Assembly (NCBI GenBank): GCA_937863215.1
Contig: CALMFQ010000499.1
Coordinates: forward strand, 1-27,097
DNA: 27,097 nt
Origin: an uncultured Pseudomonadota bacterium
GTDB lineage: Bacteria > Pseudomonadota > Gammaproteobacteria > Burkholderiales > SCOH01
Direction of reading: 5' to 3'
A model generated the notes under the pieces. That model was given only the letters and a program-made list of their open reading frames with translations. It was not told the origin of the DNA and made no database searches. Made by a program: the position numbers and the translations under genes. Positions 14,330 through 21,855 of the stretch are shown here, piece after piece (position 1 is the first letter of the stretch; each line of letters opens with the position of its first letter).

Positions 14330-17164
14330 TCAATCCGGCTGCGAGCGCAACATGCGTTCGAAATCGTTGGCGGGCAGCGCCTGCGAGCGCAGGAATCCCT
14401 GGAATTCGTCGCATTCGTTGGCGCAGAGGAAATCCAGCTGCTGCTGGGTTTCCACGCCTTCGGCAACGGCGCGCAGATTGAGGTTTTTCGCCATCAGGAT
14501 GATGGTTTTGACCAGGCTGTCGTCTTCGCCGTCCTGACACAGATCGCGAATGAACGACTGATCGATTTTCAGCGTGTCGAACGGATAGCGCTTCAGGTAG
14601 CTGAGGCTGGAGTAGCCAGTGCCGAAGTCATCCAGCGCCAGGCGTACCCCCATTGCCTTGAGTGCGGCCATGGCAGCGCTGGCGCTGGCCGGTTGTTCCA
14701 TCAGCATGCCTTCGGTCAGCTCCAGCTCGAGAAATTCTCCCGGCAGGCCGGCACCGTGCAGCGCCTGCGCCACCACTTGCGCCAGATTCGGCTGGCGGAA
14801 CTGCACCGCTGACACATTGACGCTGACCACCAGCCCCGGCAGACCGCGATCCTGCCATTCGCGCGCCTGCCGGCAGGCGGTGTGCAGCACCCATTCCCCC
14901 AGTTCGACGATCAGCCCGCTTTCTTCGGCTACCGGAATGAAACGGCTCGGGTTGATCATGCCCTCGTCCGGGTCGAGCCAGCGCAGCAGCGCTTCGGCGC
15001 CGACGATGCGTGCGCTGCCGACTTCCACTTTGGGCTGGAAATACAGCTGCAACTGCCCCTGCTGCATCGCCTTGCGCAGGCGGCTTTCCAGCAGCAGGCG
15101 CTGCGAAATGCGCGCATTCATCGATTCGTTGAAAAACTGGAAGCGGTTCCGGCCATGCTGCTTGGCGTGGTACATCGCCGTATCGGCATTGCGCACCAGC
15201 GTATCGATGTCGTCGCCATCGTCGGGATACACGGCAATGCCGATACTGGCAGTAACGTTGAATTCGTGCGTTTCCAGCCGGCAGGGCTGGGTCAGCGCCT
15301 GTATCAGCCGCGTGGCGAGATGGTTCAACTCGTCACCGTTGCTGGCGTCCGGCAGCAGGATCACGAACTCGTCGCCACCCTGGCGGCTGACGGTATCGCT
15401 GTCGCGCAATGTCTGCTTCAGCCGCTGCGCCACTTCCTGTAGCAGCAGGTCGCCAATGTGGTGGCCGAGCGTATCGTTGATATGCTTGAAACGATCCAGG
15501 TCGATGAACAGCAGTGCAAAGCGGTTGCCGCTGCGCCGGCTCTGTGCCAGCGTCTGCGACAACCGGTCGAGCAGCAGTACGCGATTCGGCAGATCGGTAA
15601 GGAAGTCGTGTTCGGCCAGGTGGCGGATATGGTCTTCGGTCTGCTTGCGTTCGGTGATGTCGGAAAAAGTAATGATGTAATTGACCAGCTGACCAGCCTC
15701 GAACGCCGCTGTGACCGTCACCCACACCGGGTAAAGCTCGCCGTTCTTGCGCCGGCCGAGGATTTCTCCCTGCCAGAAACCGTCGTGCGTCACCGTCAGC
15801 AGCAGTTCTTCGTAGAACGCTTCATCATATTGGCCGCTGAGCAGGAAGCGCGGCTTGTGGCCGACGGTTTCCGACGGCGGATAGCCGGTAATTTCGGAAT
15901 AGGCCGGGTTGGCGGTCAGTATCAGCCGCTCCGGATCGGTGACGATGATGCCCTCATGGCTGGCGGCGTAGACCTTGCCCGCCAGCTTCAGCGCCGCTTC
16001 CGCTTTTTTGCGCGCGCTGATGTCACGGCCGATGCCCCAGAAGCCGCACGGAGCTCCGCTGGCGTCGCGCAGCAGGATGGCCTTGATGCTGACCGGGCAC
16101 TGGCTGCCATCTTTGCGCATGAAAATCTTTTCGAATTCATCGGAAAACCCCCGCACCAGCAGCTCGCGTTTCAAGCGTTGCCATTGCTGCGGATTGTTTG
16201 CATCTTGCGCCACGTCGGAGTAGCCGAGCTGGCGCAACTCTTCCAGCGTATAGCCGAGCATTTGCAGGTAGGCCGGATTGGCATCGGTGTGGCGCAGCTG
16301 CAGGTCGAAAATGGCAATGAAATCCTTGCTCGATTCAAACAGCGAGCGATAGCGCTGTTCCGATATCTGCAGCTCGTGCTGTTGCGCGTGCCGCAGTTGC
16401 TCCGCCAGTGCCAGCGATTCGGCCATGTGGTTGAAACTGCCCGCCAGGCGTGCGATTTCATCGCCGCCGCTGACGCGTACGCGCTGCTGCAGATGACCTC
16501 TGGCTACCGCATCGGCAGCGCGCGCCAGATGCTTCAGCCGCAGCCCGACCCGGCGATAGAGGCGCCACCACAAGACTGCGGCGATACCGATCAGCGTCAG
16601 GATCAATACCAGCGCGCGCTGCCGGGTATCGCTGCGCACCTGCCGGTAAAGGTCCTGTGCATCGAGCTTCAGCCACAGCAGCCCAAGCTGAGGCTGCCTG
16701 CCGTCTTCGTGCAGATGCCCCAGCGGCAGCGCCAGATACAGCGAATAGCGGTAGCCGTTGCTATCTGCGGCAAACTGCGGCGCACCGCTGTGCAGTGCCA
16801 GCTGTGCCAGTTGCCGATCAAAGCCGGCCGCCAGCGTGTCGATCGCCCGCCCTTGCCAGTCGCGTTGCCGTGCCAGCAGCACACGATGATCGGCGTCAAC
16901 GACTACGGCAACCTGCAGCCGCGGCTGGCGGGTGCGCAGGCTGAAGTCGCGCTGGATTTCGGCAGCGTTGCCGGGGCCGGTTTCTTCCAGCCCGGCCGAC
17001 AGCTCCTGCGCCTTGTCCAGCAGCAATAACGAAACCTCGTCGCGCAGGCGCTGCTCGGCATCGTGGTTACTCCACATCAGGAAAATGCCGGACAACAGCG
17101 CGCCGACCACAATGACCGAGGCTGGCAGGCTGATGCGCAGCGGAATTCGATGACTCAGGCTCAT
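14330..17164 (-). CDS. Membrane PAS-PAS-GGDEF-EAL cyclic-di-GMP enzyme
   Basis: A 944-residue sensor for cyclic-di-GMP turnover. It has a first membrane helix at about 11-31, a periplasmic sensing domain, a second helix at about 182-200, a HAMP region (LKHLARAADAVARGHLQQRV), two PAS domains (about 268-390 and 392-510), a GGDEF domain and an EAL domain. The cyclase motif GGDEF (596-600) is intact. The phosphodiesterase residues are also present: EAL (724-726), DDFGTGYSSL, KIDQSFI and AEGVET. Both activities are therefore possible. The C-terminal QGFLRSQALP departs from the usual QGYLFSKPLP. No strong Shine-Dalgarno precedes the ATG. Substrate or signal unknown. Confidence 0.93.
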   Translation of the reverse strand: MSLSHRIPLRISLPASVIVVGALLSGIFLMWSNHDAEQRLRDEVSLLLLDKAQELSAGLEETGPGNAAEIQRDFSLRTRQPRLQVAVVVDADHRVLLARQRDWQGRAIDTLAAGFDRQLAQLALHSGAPQFAADSNGYRYSLYLALPLGHLHEDGRQPQLGLLWLKLDAQDLYRQVRSDTRQRALVLILTLIGIAAVLWWRLYRRVGLRLKHLARAADAVARGHLQQRVRVSGGDEIARLAGSFNHMAESLALAEQLRHAQQHELQISEQRYRSLFESSKDFIAIFDLQLRHTDANPAYLQMLGYTLEELRQLGYSDVAQDANNPQQWQRLKRELLVRGFSDEFEKIFMRKDGSQCPVSIKAILLRDASGAPCGFWGIGRDISARKKAEAALKLAGKVYAASHEGIIVTDPERLILTANPAYSEITGYPPSETVGHKPRFLLSGQYDEAFYEELLLTVTHDGFWQGEILGRRKNGELYPVWVTVTAAFEAGQLVNYIITFSDITERKQTEDHIRHLAEHDFLTDLPNRVLLLDRLSQTLAQSRRSGNRFALLFIDLDRFKHINDTLGHHIGDLLLQEVAQRLKQTLRDSDTVSRQGGDEFVILLPDASNGDELNHLATRLIQALTQPCRLETHEFNVTASIGIAVYPDDGDDIDTLVRNADTAMYHAKQHGRNRFQFFNESMNARISQRLLLESRLRKAMQQGQLQLYFQPKVEVGSARIVGAEALLRWLDPDEGMINPSRFIPVAEESGLIVELGEWVLHTACRQAREWQDRGLPGLVVSVNVSAVQFRQPNLAQVVAQALHGAGLPGEFLELELTEGMLMEQPASASAAMAALKAMGVRLALDDFGTGYSSLSYLKRYPFDTLKIDQSFIRDLCQDGEDDSLVKTIILMAKNLNLRAVAEGVETQQQLDFLCANECDEFQGFLRSQALPANDFERMLRSQPD

Positions 17165-17276
17165 ATTGCATTTGCGCGACGGAACACAATCTTCAGTGTA
17201 AGTGCTGCGGCGGCAATTCGAAGTGAAATAAACGGCCGCTTGCCAACAAAGGCATTGCGCCGCCGAAGTACCGGGC

Positions 17277-17311
17277 TAGACTGAAAGGGAAGCCTTTCAA
17301 ACTGTTGAAGG
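17277..17311 (+). promoter_or_regulatory. Leader with two mutually exclusive hairpins, one hiding the ribosome binding site
   Basis: TGAAAGG (17282-17288) pairs perfectly with CCTTTCA (17293-17299) around loop GAAG. The same right arm, CCTTTCAA (17293-17300), also pairs with TTGAAGG (17305-17311) around loop ACTG with one bulged T. The second hairpin covers the AAGG of the Shine-Dalgarno. TAGACT (17277-17282) with TTGCGC 16 bases upstream is a possible promoter, but transcription from it (near 17289) would exclude the first hairpin, leaving that sequence as a DNA palindrome. Pairings are seen; the regulatory role is inference. Confidence 0.5.
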
Positions 17312-17319
17312 AGGAGCAC

Positions 17320-17523
17320 ATGACACGTAATAAACAGCAATCCATGCAGACCGAAATCGAGGAGATATCCAGCCCGCAAGCCGGTGCCCGCGATACCGAT
17401 CGTCGCGGCAAGATTGAAGACGAAGACCGTGAATTCATGCTGGCCAACCTGTTGCTGAATGGCAACGAGCAGCGCGGCGGCTTTGGCCGGCGCAAGGAGG
17501 ATGTGGACAAATGGCTGCATTGA
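17320..17523 (+). CDS. Small highly charged hypothetical protein, 67 aa
   Basis: Begins at ATG 17320 behind a near-perfect Shine-Dalgarno AAGGAGG (17308-17314, spacing five). A TTG five codons upstream overlaps that site and is not credible. The protein is almost half charged or polar, with no signal peptide or membrane segment and no cysteine. The middle is DRRGKIEDEDREFML, followed by ANLLLNGNEQ and an end FGRRKEDVDKWLH. It is probably disordered with a short helix around EFMLANLLL. I do not recognise a family. It stands alone between divergent or separate units, with its own leader structure and its own terminator starting at the stop codon. Strong expression is expected if transcribed. 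Confidence 0.75.
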   Translation: MTRNKQQSMQTEIEEISSPQAGARDTDRRGKIEDEDREFMLANLLLNGNEQRGGFGRRKEDVDKWLH

Positions 17524-17592
17524 TCCGCTGAGCGGATCTGCACGAATATTCGCCCCTGACCGGATGATCCGCATGCCGGTCAGGGGCGTTTT
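17522..17592 (+). terminator. Double-hairpin terminator of the 67-aa gene
   Basis: A first hairpin starts within the stop codon: GATCCGC (17522-17528) pairs with GCGGATC (17532-17538). A second, strong one pairs 17551-17563 with 17576-17588 (13 pairs, core CCCCTGACCGG) and ends in TTTT (17589-17592). Its 12-base loop contains another GATCCGC (17566-17572), able to pair with the right arm of the first hairpin. Confidence 0.8.
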
Positions 17593-17706
17593 CATGTTGC
17601 AGCCCATTCCGGGCAGTACACAGCTTGTCCCGGTGGCGTCCGCTGCCTGGCCTGAAGCGTTGGCAGCCGGTGCGTGTGACTGTTGCGCCAGCCGGGATGT
17701 GGCGCT

Positions 17707-17736
17707 TAGCGTCAACCCGCGTCTGGTTGTAGAATG
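17707..17736 (+). promoter_or_regulatory. Possible promoter of the DNR-like regulator gene
   Basis: TTAGCG (17707-17712) and TAGAAT (17731-17736), spacer 18, lie about 54 bases before the proposed TTG start. The -10 is good and the -35 partial. No FNR/DNR box is evident in 17593-17789. Confidence 0.4.
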
Positions 17737-17789
17737 GCGGACTAGGCGGCCATGCGCGGCATGGCAGTATGTATGGAAGGAATGCGTTC

Positions 17790-18476
17790 TTGGCTCAGCA
17801 TAAACTCGATATTCGCGGCGTATTGGCAAACCTGCCGCTGTTTCGCAATCTCGACCCCGAGGAAATCGACCGTGTCTTGTTGCCGGCAGTGCGGGAAATC
17901 CGCGCCGAGCGCGGCGACACGCTGTTCCAGAAGTCCGATCCGCTGTCGGGGCTGTATGTGATCGTTTACGGCCAGGTAAAGCTGGCGTTCCCTTCGGCTA
18001 CCGGCTCGGAAAAAGTGCTGCAGATTTTCGGTGCTGGCGAGAGCTTCGGCGAAGCGGTGATGTTTCTCGAACGGCCGGCGCCGGTTTATGCCCAGACACT
18101 GATCGACAGCCTGATTCTGCTGATCTCGAAACAGGCAATTTTCGATGCCATCGAGCGCGATCCCACTTTTGCCCGGCGCATGCTGGCGGGTTTGTCGATG
18201 CGCCTGCACGCCTTGGTGCAGGATGTCGAGTCGTACAGCCTGCGCTCGGCGGCGCAGCGGGTCATCGGTTATCTGCTGCAGTCGGCTCCCGAATGCGAGT
18301 CCGGTCAGGTGGAGGTAACGCTGCCGGCCAGCAAGCATGTGATCGCATCGCGCCTGAATCTGACGCCGGAAACGCTGTCGCGCATTTTCAGCCAGTTGAC
18401 GCACGAGAACCTGATCAGCGTCAGCGGCCGCGATGTCACCGTTCACGATGTGACGCGCCTGCAGGCATATGAATAG
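17790..18476 (+). CDS. dnr: DNR-type Crp/Fnr family transcriptional regulator
   Basis: A 228-residue regulator. It has an N-terminal cyclic-nucleotide-binding-type beta-barrel (about 15-125), a dimerisation helix (about 127-150) and a winged helix. The recognition helix TPETLSRIFSQL (192-203) has the E-x2-S-R pattern of FNR, so TTGAT-N4-ATCAA sites are expected. The N-terminal cysteines of FNR's iron-sulfur cluster are absent; the only cysteine is in APECES (about residue 169). Sequence character (SLYVIVYGQVKL-like barrel, EAVMFLE, YSLRSAAQRVIGYLL) is close to DNR, the heme-based NO sensor of Pseudomonas. The TTG at 17790 follows GGAAGG (17775-17780); an ATG at 17769 without such a site would add seven residues. 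Likely role: NO-responsive activator of the following units. Confidence 0.85.
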   Translation: MAQHKLDIRGVLANLPLFRNLDPEEIDRVLLPAVREIRAERGDTLFQKSDPLSGLYVIVYGQVKLAFPSATGSEKVLQIFGAGESFGEAVMFLERPAPVYAQTLIDSLILLISKQAIFDAIERDPTFARRMLAGLSMRLHALVQDVESYSLRSAAQRVIGYLLQSAPECESGQVEVTLPASKHVIASRLNLTPETLSRIFSQLTHENLISVSGRDVTVHDVTRLQAYE

Positions 18477-18538
18477 CAATAAAATCAGCTGCTTGTGCCT
18501 GATCCTGCCGCTTGTTTGCGGGGCCGCGCAACGCACGT

Positions 18539-18580
18539 TTGATTTAAATCAATGCACTGAACAATCTGCACTGGCATTCT
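18539..18580 (+). promoter_or_regulatory. Class II FNR/DNR-type promoter of the flavoprotein (NMO-like) gene
   Basis: A perfect box TTGAT-TTAA-ATCAA lies at 18539-18552 (centre 18545.5). A -10-like CATTCT lies at 18575-18580, predicting a start at 18587 and a box centre at -41.5, the class II activator position. The leader to ATG 18610 is about 23 bases. Confidence 0.85.
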
Positions 18581-18581
18581 C

Positions 18582-18597
18582 GTGAACAAATGTTCAC
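18582..18597. promoter_or_regulatory. Palindrome over the predicted transcription start
   Basis: GTGAACA-AA-TGTTCAC: seven-base perfect arms around a two-base centre, lying exactly over the predicted start at 18587. It could be a repressor operator or a small leader hairpin next to the ATG at 18610. The sequence does not match the NsrR or LexA consensus. Confidence 0.5.
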
Positions 18598-18609
18598 TTG
18601 AGTGACCTG

Positions 18610-19791
18610 ATGCTTTCACGACTTTCCACTGCGGGCCTGCGCGCCCTCAATCTCGCTGGCAAAAAAGTACTGCCGATTGTCCAGGGCGGCATGGGCGTTG
18701 GCGTTTCGGCTCACCGGCTGGCCGGCAGCGTGGCGCGCGAAGGCGCGGTCGGCACGGTGGCAAGCGTCGATCTGCGCCATCATCATCCCGATCTGCTGGA
18801 GCAGAGCCACCGCCAGCCCAAGGAATACATCGACAATCTCAATCTGATTGCACTGGATCGTGAGATCAAGGCGGCGCGCGAGTTGTCCGGCGGCAACGGC
18901 CTGATTGCCGTCAATGTGATGAAAGCGGTCAAGGAGCACGGGCAGCTGGTGCGCCAGGCCTGCGCCAGTGGCGCCGATGCCATCGTGATGGGGGCCGGCC
19001 TGCCGCTGGATTTGCCGGAAATGACGGCCAGCCATCCGAAGGTGGCGCTGATCCCGATTCTGTCCGACGCACGCGGCATCGCGTTGCTGTTGAAAAAATG
19101 GATGCGCAAGGGGCGCCTGCCGGATGCAATCGTGATCGAGCATCCGCGCTATGCCGGCGGCCACCTCGGTGCTGCGCGCATGGAAGACGTCAACGATACG
19201 CGCTTCGATTTTCCGCTGGTGCTGGAGCAGACCCATGCTTTGTTCCGTGAACTGCAGCTGGCGCCGGATCAAGTACCGCTGATCTGCGCCGGCGGCATCA
19301 ACAGCCATCAGCAGGTGCTGGAGCTGCAGCGGCAGGGCGCGGCGGCGGTACAGCTGGGCACCGCTTTTGCGGTGGCCGAGGAAAGCGACGCAGCGCTGGA
19401 ATTCAAGCGTGTGCTGGCCGAAGCCAAGGCAGAGGACGTGGTCGAATTCATGAGCGTTGCCGGCTTGCCGGCACGCGGCGTGCTCACGCCGTGGCTGAAG
19501 AATTACCTGAAGCGCGAAGCACTGCTGCAGAGCAAGGCCAAATGCGACCCGAACCGTTGTGCTGCCGGGCTGCATTGCCTGAGCCTGTGCGGTTTGCGCG
19601 ATGGTATGGCCAAATTCGGCCAGTTCTGCATCGATAGCCAGCTGGCTGCCGCGATGCGCGGCGATCTGGCGAAAGGATTGTTCTTCCGCGGTGCCGGGCG
19701 TTTACCGTTCGGCTCGGCGATCCGCCCGGTGCGTGAACTGATTGCCTACATGCTTACCGGCGCGCGGCCGGTGGGGCTGGCGGGCGCCTGA
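18610..19791 (+). CDS. Nitronate monooxygenase / 2-nitropropane dioxygenase-family flavoprotein with C-terminal Cys cluster
   Basis: A 393-residue FMN-dependent TIM-barrel protein of the NMO/FabK superfamily (PF03060). Visible: VLPIVQGGMGVGVSAHRLA at the N-terminus, GADAIVMGAGLPLDLPE, HPRYAGGHLG (with the His typical of the flavin site), and the phosphate-binding GGINSHQ...GAAAVQLGTAFAV. Beyond the barrel, an extension carries Cys312, 317, 323, 327 and 340 (pattern C-x4-C-x5-C-x3-C-x12-C), unusual for simple NMOs and suggestive of a metal or Fe-S site. The ATG at 18610 is preferred over TTG 18598 because the predicted transcript starts at 18587. It lies between the DNR-like gene and narX with a DNR box in front, pointing to a role in nitrate/NO metabolism. 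Substrate unknown. Confidence 0.85.
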   Translation: MLSRLSTAGLRALNLAGKKVLPIVQGGMGVGVSAHRLAGSVAREGAVGTVASVDLRHHHPDLLEQSHRQPKEYIDNLNLIALDREIKAARELSGGNGLIAVNVMKAVKEHGQLVRQACASGADAIVMGAGLPLDLPEMTASHPKVALIPILSDARGIALLLKKWMRKGRLPDAIVIEHPRYAGGHLGAARMEDVNDTRFDFPLVLEQTHALFRELQLAPDQVPLICAGGINSHQQVLELQRQGAAAVQLGTAFAVAEESDAALEFKRVLAEAKAEDVVEFMSVAGLPARGVLTPWLKNYLKREALLQSKAKCDPNRCAAGLHCLSLCGLRDGMAKFGQFCIDSQLAAAMRGDLAKGLFFRGAGRLPFGSAIRPVRELIAYMLTGARPVGLAGA

Positions 19792-19801
19792 AGCGGGTAT
19801 T

Positions 19802-19840
19802 TGCGAAGCATTCGCATCCGGCGCGAATAGCCTGCATAAT
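19802..19840 (+). promoter_or_regulatory. Hairpin and possible promoter before narX
   Basis: TGCGAA-GCA-TTCGCA (19802-19816) is a short inverted repeat ten bases after the preceding stop, without a T-run. Its right arm TTCGCA (19811-19816) with CATAAT (19835-19840), spacer 18, makes a plausible promoter for narX. A single NarL-like heptamer TACCGAT lies at 19849-19855. Read-through from the upstream gene is equally possible. Confidence 0.35.
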
Positions 19841-19869
19841 TAAGGCTCTACCGATTTACGGATATATCG

Positions 19870-21813
19870 ATGAGCCTGTATGACTGGCTACCCGCGCGCC
19901 GCCGCCTGACTGTCAAGATGGTCGGGGTGCTGACCCTGCATCTGGTGCTGGCGCTGATTGCCGTGGGGGCGACACTGCTGCTGTCGTGGCAGCTCGAAGG
20001 TGGGGCCGCTGCAATCAACGATGCCGGCAGCATGCGCATGCGCACTTTCAAGCTGACGCAGCTGCTCAGCCAGTACGAATACGAGCCGCAGCGGCGCGAC
20101 TGGCTGAACGCGGCGGTGGAGCGCGAGATCGGGCTGTTCGACCAGACCATGCTCAATCTGCGCCGCGGCGATCCGGTGCGGCCGCTGTTCCTGCCGCGCG
20201 ATGCGGAAATCCTGCGTACCTTTGCCGAGCTGGAAAGCCAGTGGCGCAGCGACCTGCGGCCGATGATGCAGCGCATGTTGCGCAGCCCGCAGCCGGGCGG
20301 CGAGCTGGAGTTGCTGCGTGGCCGGGCTACGGCGTTTGTCGATCTGATCAATACCGAAGTGATGCTGATCGAGCGCAACAATGCCACCAAGACCCTGTGG
20401 CTGCGTTCGTCGCAGATGGCTCTGATTGCCATGGCGCTGCTCGGCACGGTGGCGATCATCTATCTGATGTTCCTGATGGTGATCCGGCCGGTAGGGCGCT
20501 TGCAGAAAGGCATCCAGCGCATGGCGGAGGGCGATTTCACGGTACGGCTGGAAGTGGAAAGCCGCGATGAGTTCGGCTTGCTGACCAATGGCTTCAACCA
20601 GATGGCGGACAAGCTGGAGGGGCTGTATGGCACGCTGGAGAACCGCGTGCGGCAGAAAACCTACACGCTGGAAGAGAAAAACCGCGAGCTTGCCTGTCTG
20701 TACGAAATTGCCTCGTTTCTCAGCCAGCCGCATAGCGTCGAGGAAATGTGCCGTGGCTTTCTGGCGCGGCTGATGCGAGTATTCGGCGCCGACGGCGGCG
20801 CCGTGCGCGTCAGCGATCCGCGGCGTGAGAATTTGCACTTGGTGGTGCATCAGGGCTTGACCGAGGGGCTGGTGAAACGCGAGTTCTGCATGCATGTGAA
20901 CCAGTGCCTGTGCGGCGAATCGGCACGACGGGGAACTTCGGTGGTGCACGATCTGCGCAAGCTCAAGCCGGGCGAGCGGATTCTGCCGTGCGAAGAAGAT
21001 GGTTTCAGCACTGTATCGATTTTCCAGATTCGTGCCACCACGCGCCATCTGGGAATTTTCAATCTGCATTTCCACGAATCGCATGAGTTCAGCGAGCAGG
21101 AAATGCGCTTGCTGCAGACGCTCGGCGACCATCTCGGCATTGCCATCGAGAATATCCGCCTGGCGGCCAAGGAGCGCGAGATGGCGGTGTCGGAAGAGCG
21201 CAACCTGATGGCGCAGGGCTTGCACGACAGCATTGCCCAGGGGCTGACCTTCCTCAACCTGCAGGCGCAACTGCTCGACGATTCGCTGGCGCGTGGCGAT
21301 CTGGCGCAGGCGAACGAGACCATGCCGCTGATCCGTGCCGGCATCAAGGAAAGTTACGAGGATGTGCGCGAACTGCTGCTGAATTTCCGCACCCGGCTGG
21401 GGCAGGAGGAATTGCCCGATGCGATCGAGTCGACGCTGAACAAATTCTCGCGCCAGACCGGCATCCGCAGCAATTTCGACCACAGTGGCGACGGCCCGCC
21501 GTTGCCGCCGGAACAGCAGCTTCAGGTGCTGTTCATCCTGCAGGAGGCACTATCGAACATCCGCAAGCATGCCGACGCCACCAAGGTCGATGTCCGCTTG
21601 CAGAACGGTGAGGATATGGAGCTGCTGATCCGCGACAACGGCGTCGGTTTCGATCCGGAGAGTATCAAGAACAAGGCCGAGCAGCATGTCGGCCTCAGCA
21701 TTATGCGCGAGCGCGCCAAGCGCGTCGGCGCACAGCTGGATATCGCGCCGACCGATGGCGATGGCGTGACGGTGCGCCTGTGGCTGTCGCAGGAACAGCG
21801 CATGGCCGCATAG
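19870..21813 (+). CDS. narX: NarX, nitrate/nitrite sensor histidine kinase
   Basis: A 647-residue membrane kinase of the NarX/NarQ type. First membrane helix at about 17-39. The periplasmic domain starts with the P-box INDAGSMRMRTFKL (49-62), which binds nitrate/nitrite in the family. Second helix at about 184-204, then HAMP (IRPVGRLQKGIQRMAEGDF). The central GAF-like module has the subfamily's cysteines: Cys340, 346, 348 and 374. The H-box LHDSIAQGLTFLNLQ has phospho-accepting His452, and the HATPase region has QEALSNIRKHA and DNGVGF. All elements needed for activity are intact. NarX phosphorylates NarL, encoded two genes downstream. The start has only a weak GGA ribosome site. Confidence 0.96.
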   Translation: MSLYDWLPARRRLTVKMVGVLTLHLVLALIAVGATLLLSWQLEGGAAAINDAGSMRMRTFKLTQLLSQYEYEPQRRDWLNAAVEREIGLFDQTMLNLRRGDPVRPLFLPRDAEILRTFAELESQWRSDLRPMMQRMLRSPQPGGELELLRGRATAFVDLINTEVMLIERNNATKTLWLRSSQMALIAMALLGTVAIIYLMFLMVIRPVGRLQKGIQRMAEGDFTVRLEVESRDEFGLLTNGFNQMADKLEGLYGTLENRVRQKTYTLEEKNRELACLYEIASFLSQPHSVEEMCRGFLARLMRVFGADGGAVRVSDPRRENLHLVVHQGLTEGLVKREFCMHVNQCLCGESARRGTSVVHDLRKLKPGERILPCEEDGFSTVSIFQIRATTRHLGIFNLHFHESHEFSEQEMRLLQTLGDHLGIAIENIRLAAKEREMAVSEERNLMAQGLHDSIAQGLTFLNLQAQLLDDSLARGDLAQANETMPLIRAGIKESYEDVRELLLNFRTRLGQEELPDAIESTLNKFSRQTGIRSNFDHSGDGPPLPPEQQLQVLFILQEALSNIRKHADATKVDVRLQNGEDMELLIRDNGVGFDPESIKNKAEQHVGLSIMRERAKRVGAQLDIAPTDGDGVTVRLWLSQEQRMAA

Positions 21814-21855
21814 CGGGCCGGGCACGGTGCCGCAAGCGTAAACAGGAGATAAAAA

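Noticed and set aside
15458..17029. 523-codon plus-strand open frame
   Set aside because: Antisense of the GGDEF-EAL gene, whose domains are intact. Shadow.
17594..17803. Possible 69-aa ORF between the terminator and the DNR-like gene
   Set aside because: Begins right at the terminator end, has no Shine-Dalgarno, overlaps the regulator start, and resembles nothing.
19888..21483. 531-codon minus-strand open frame
   Set aside because: Antisense of narX; no recognisable protein and no ribosome site.
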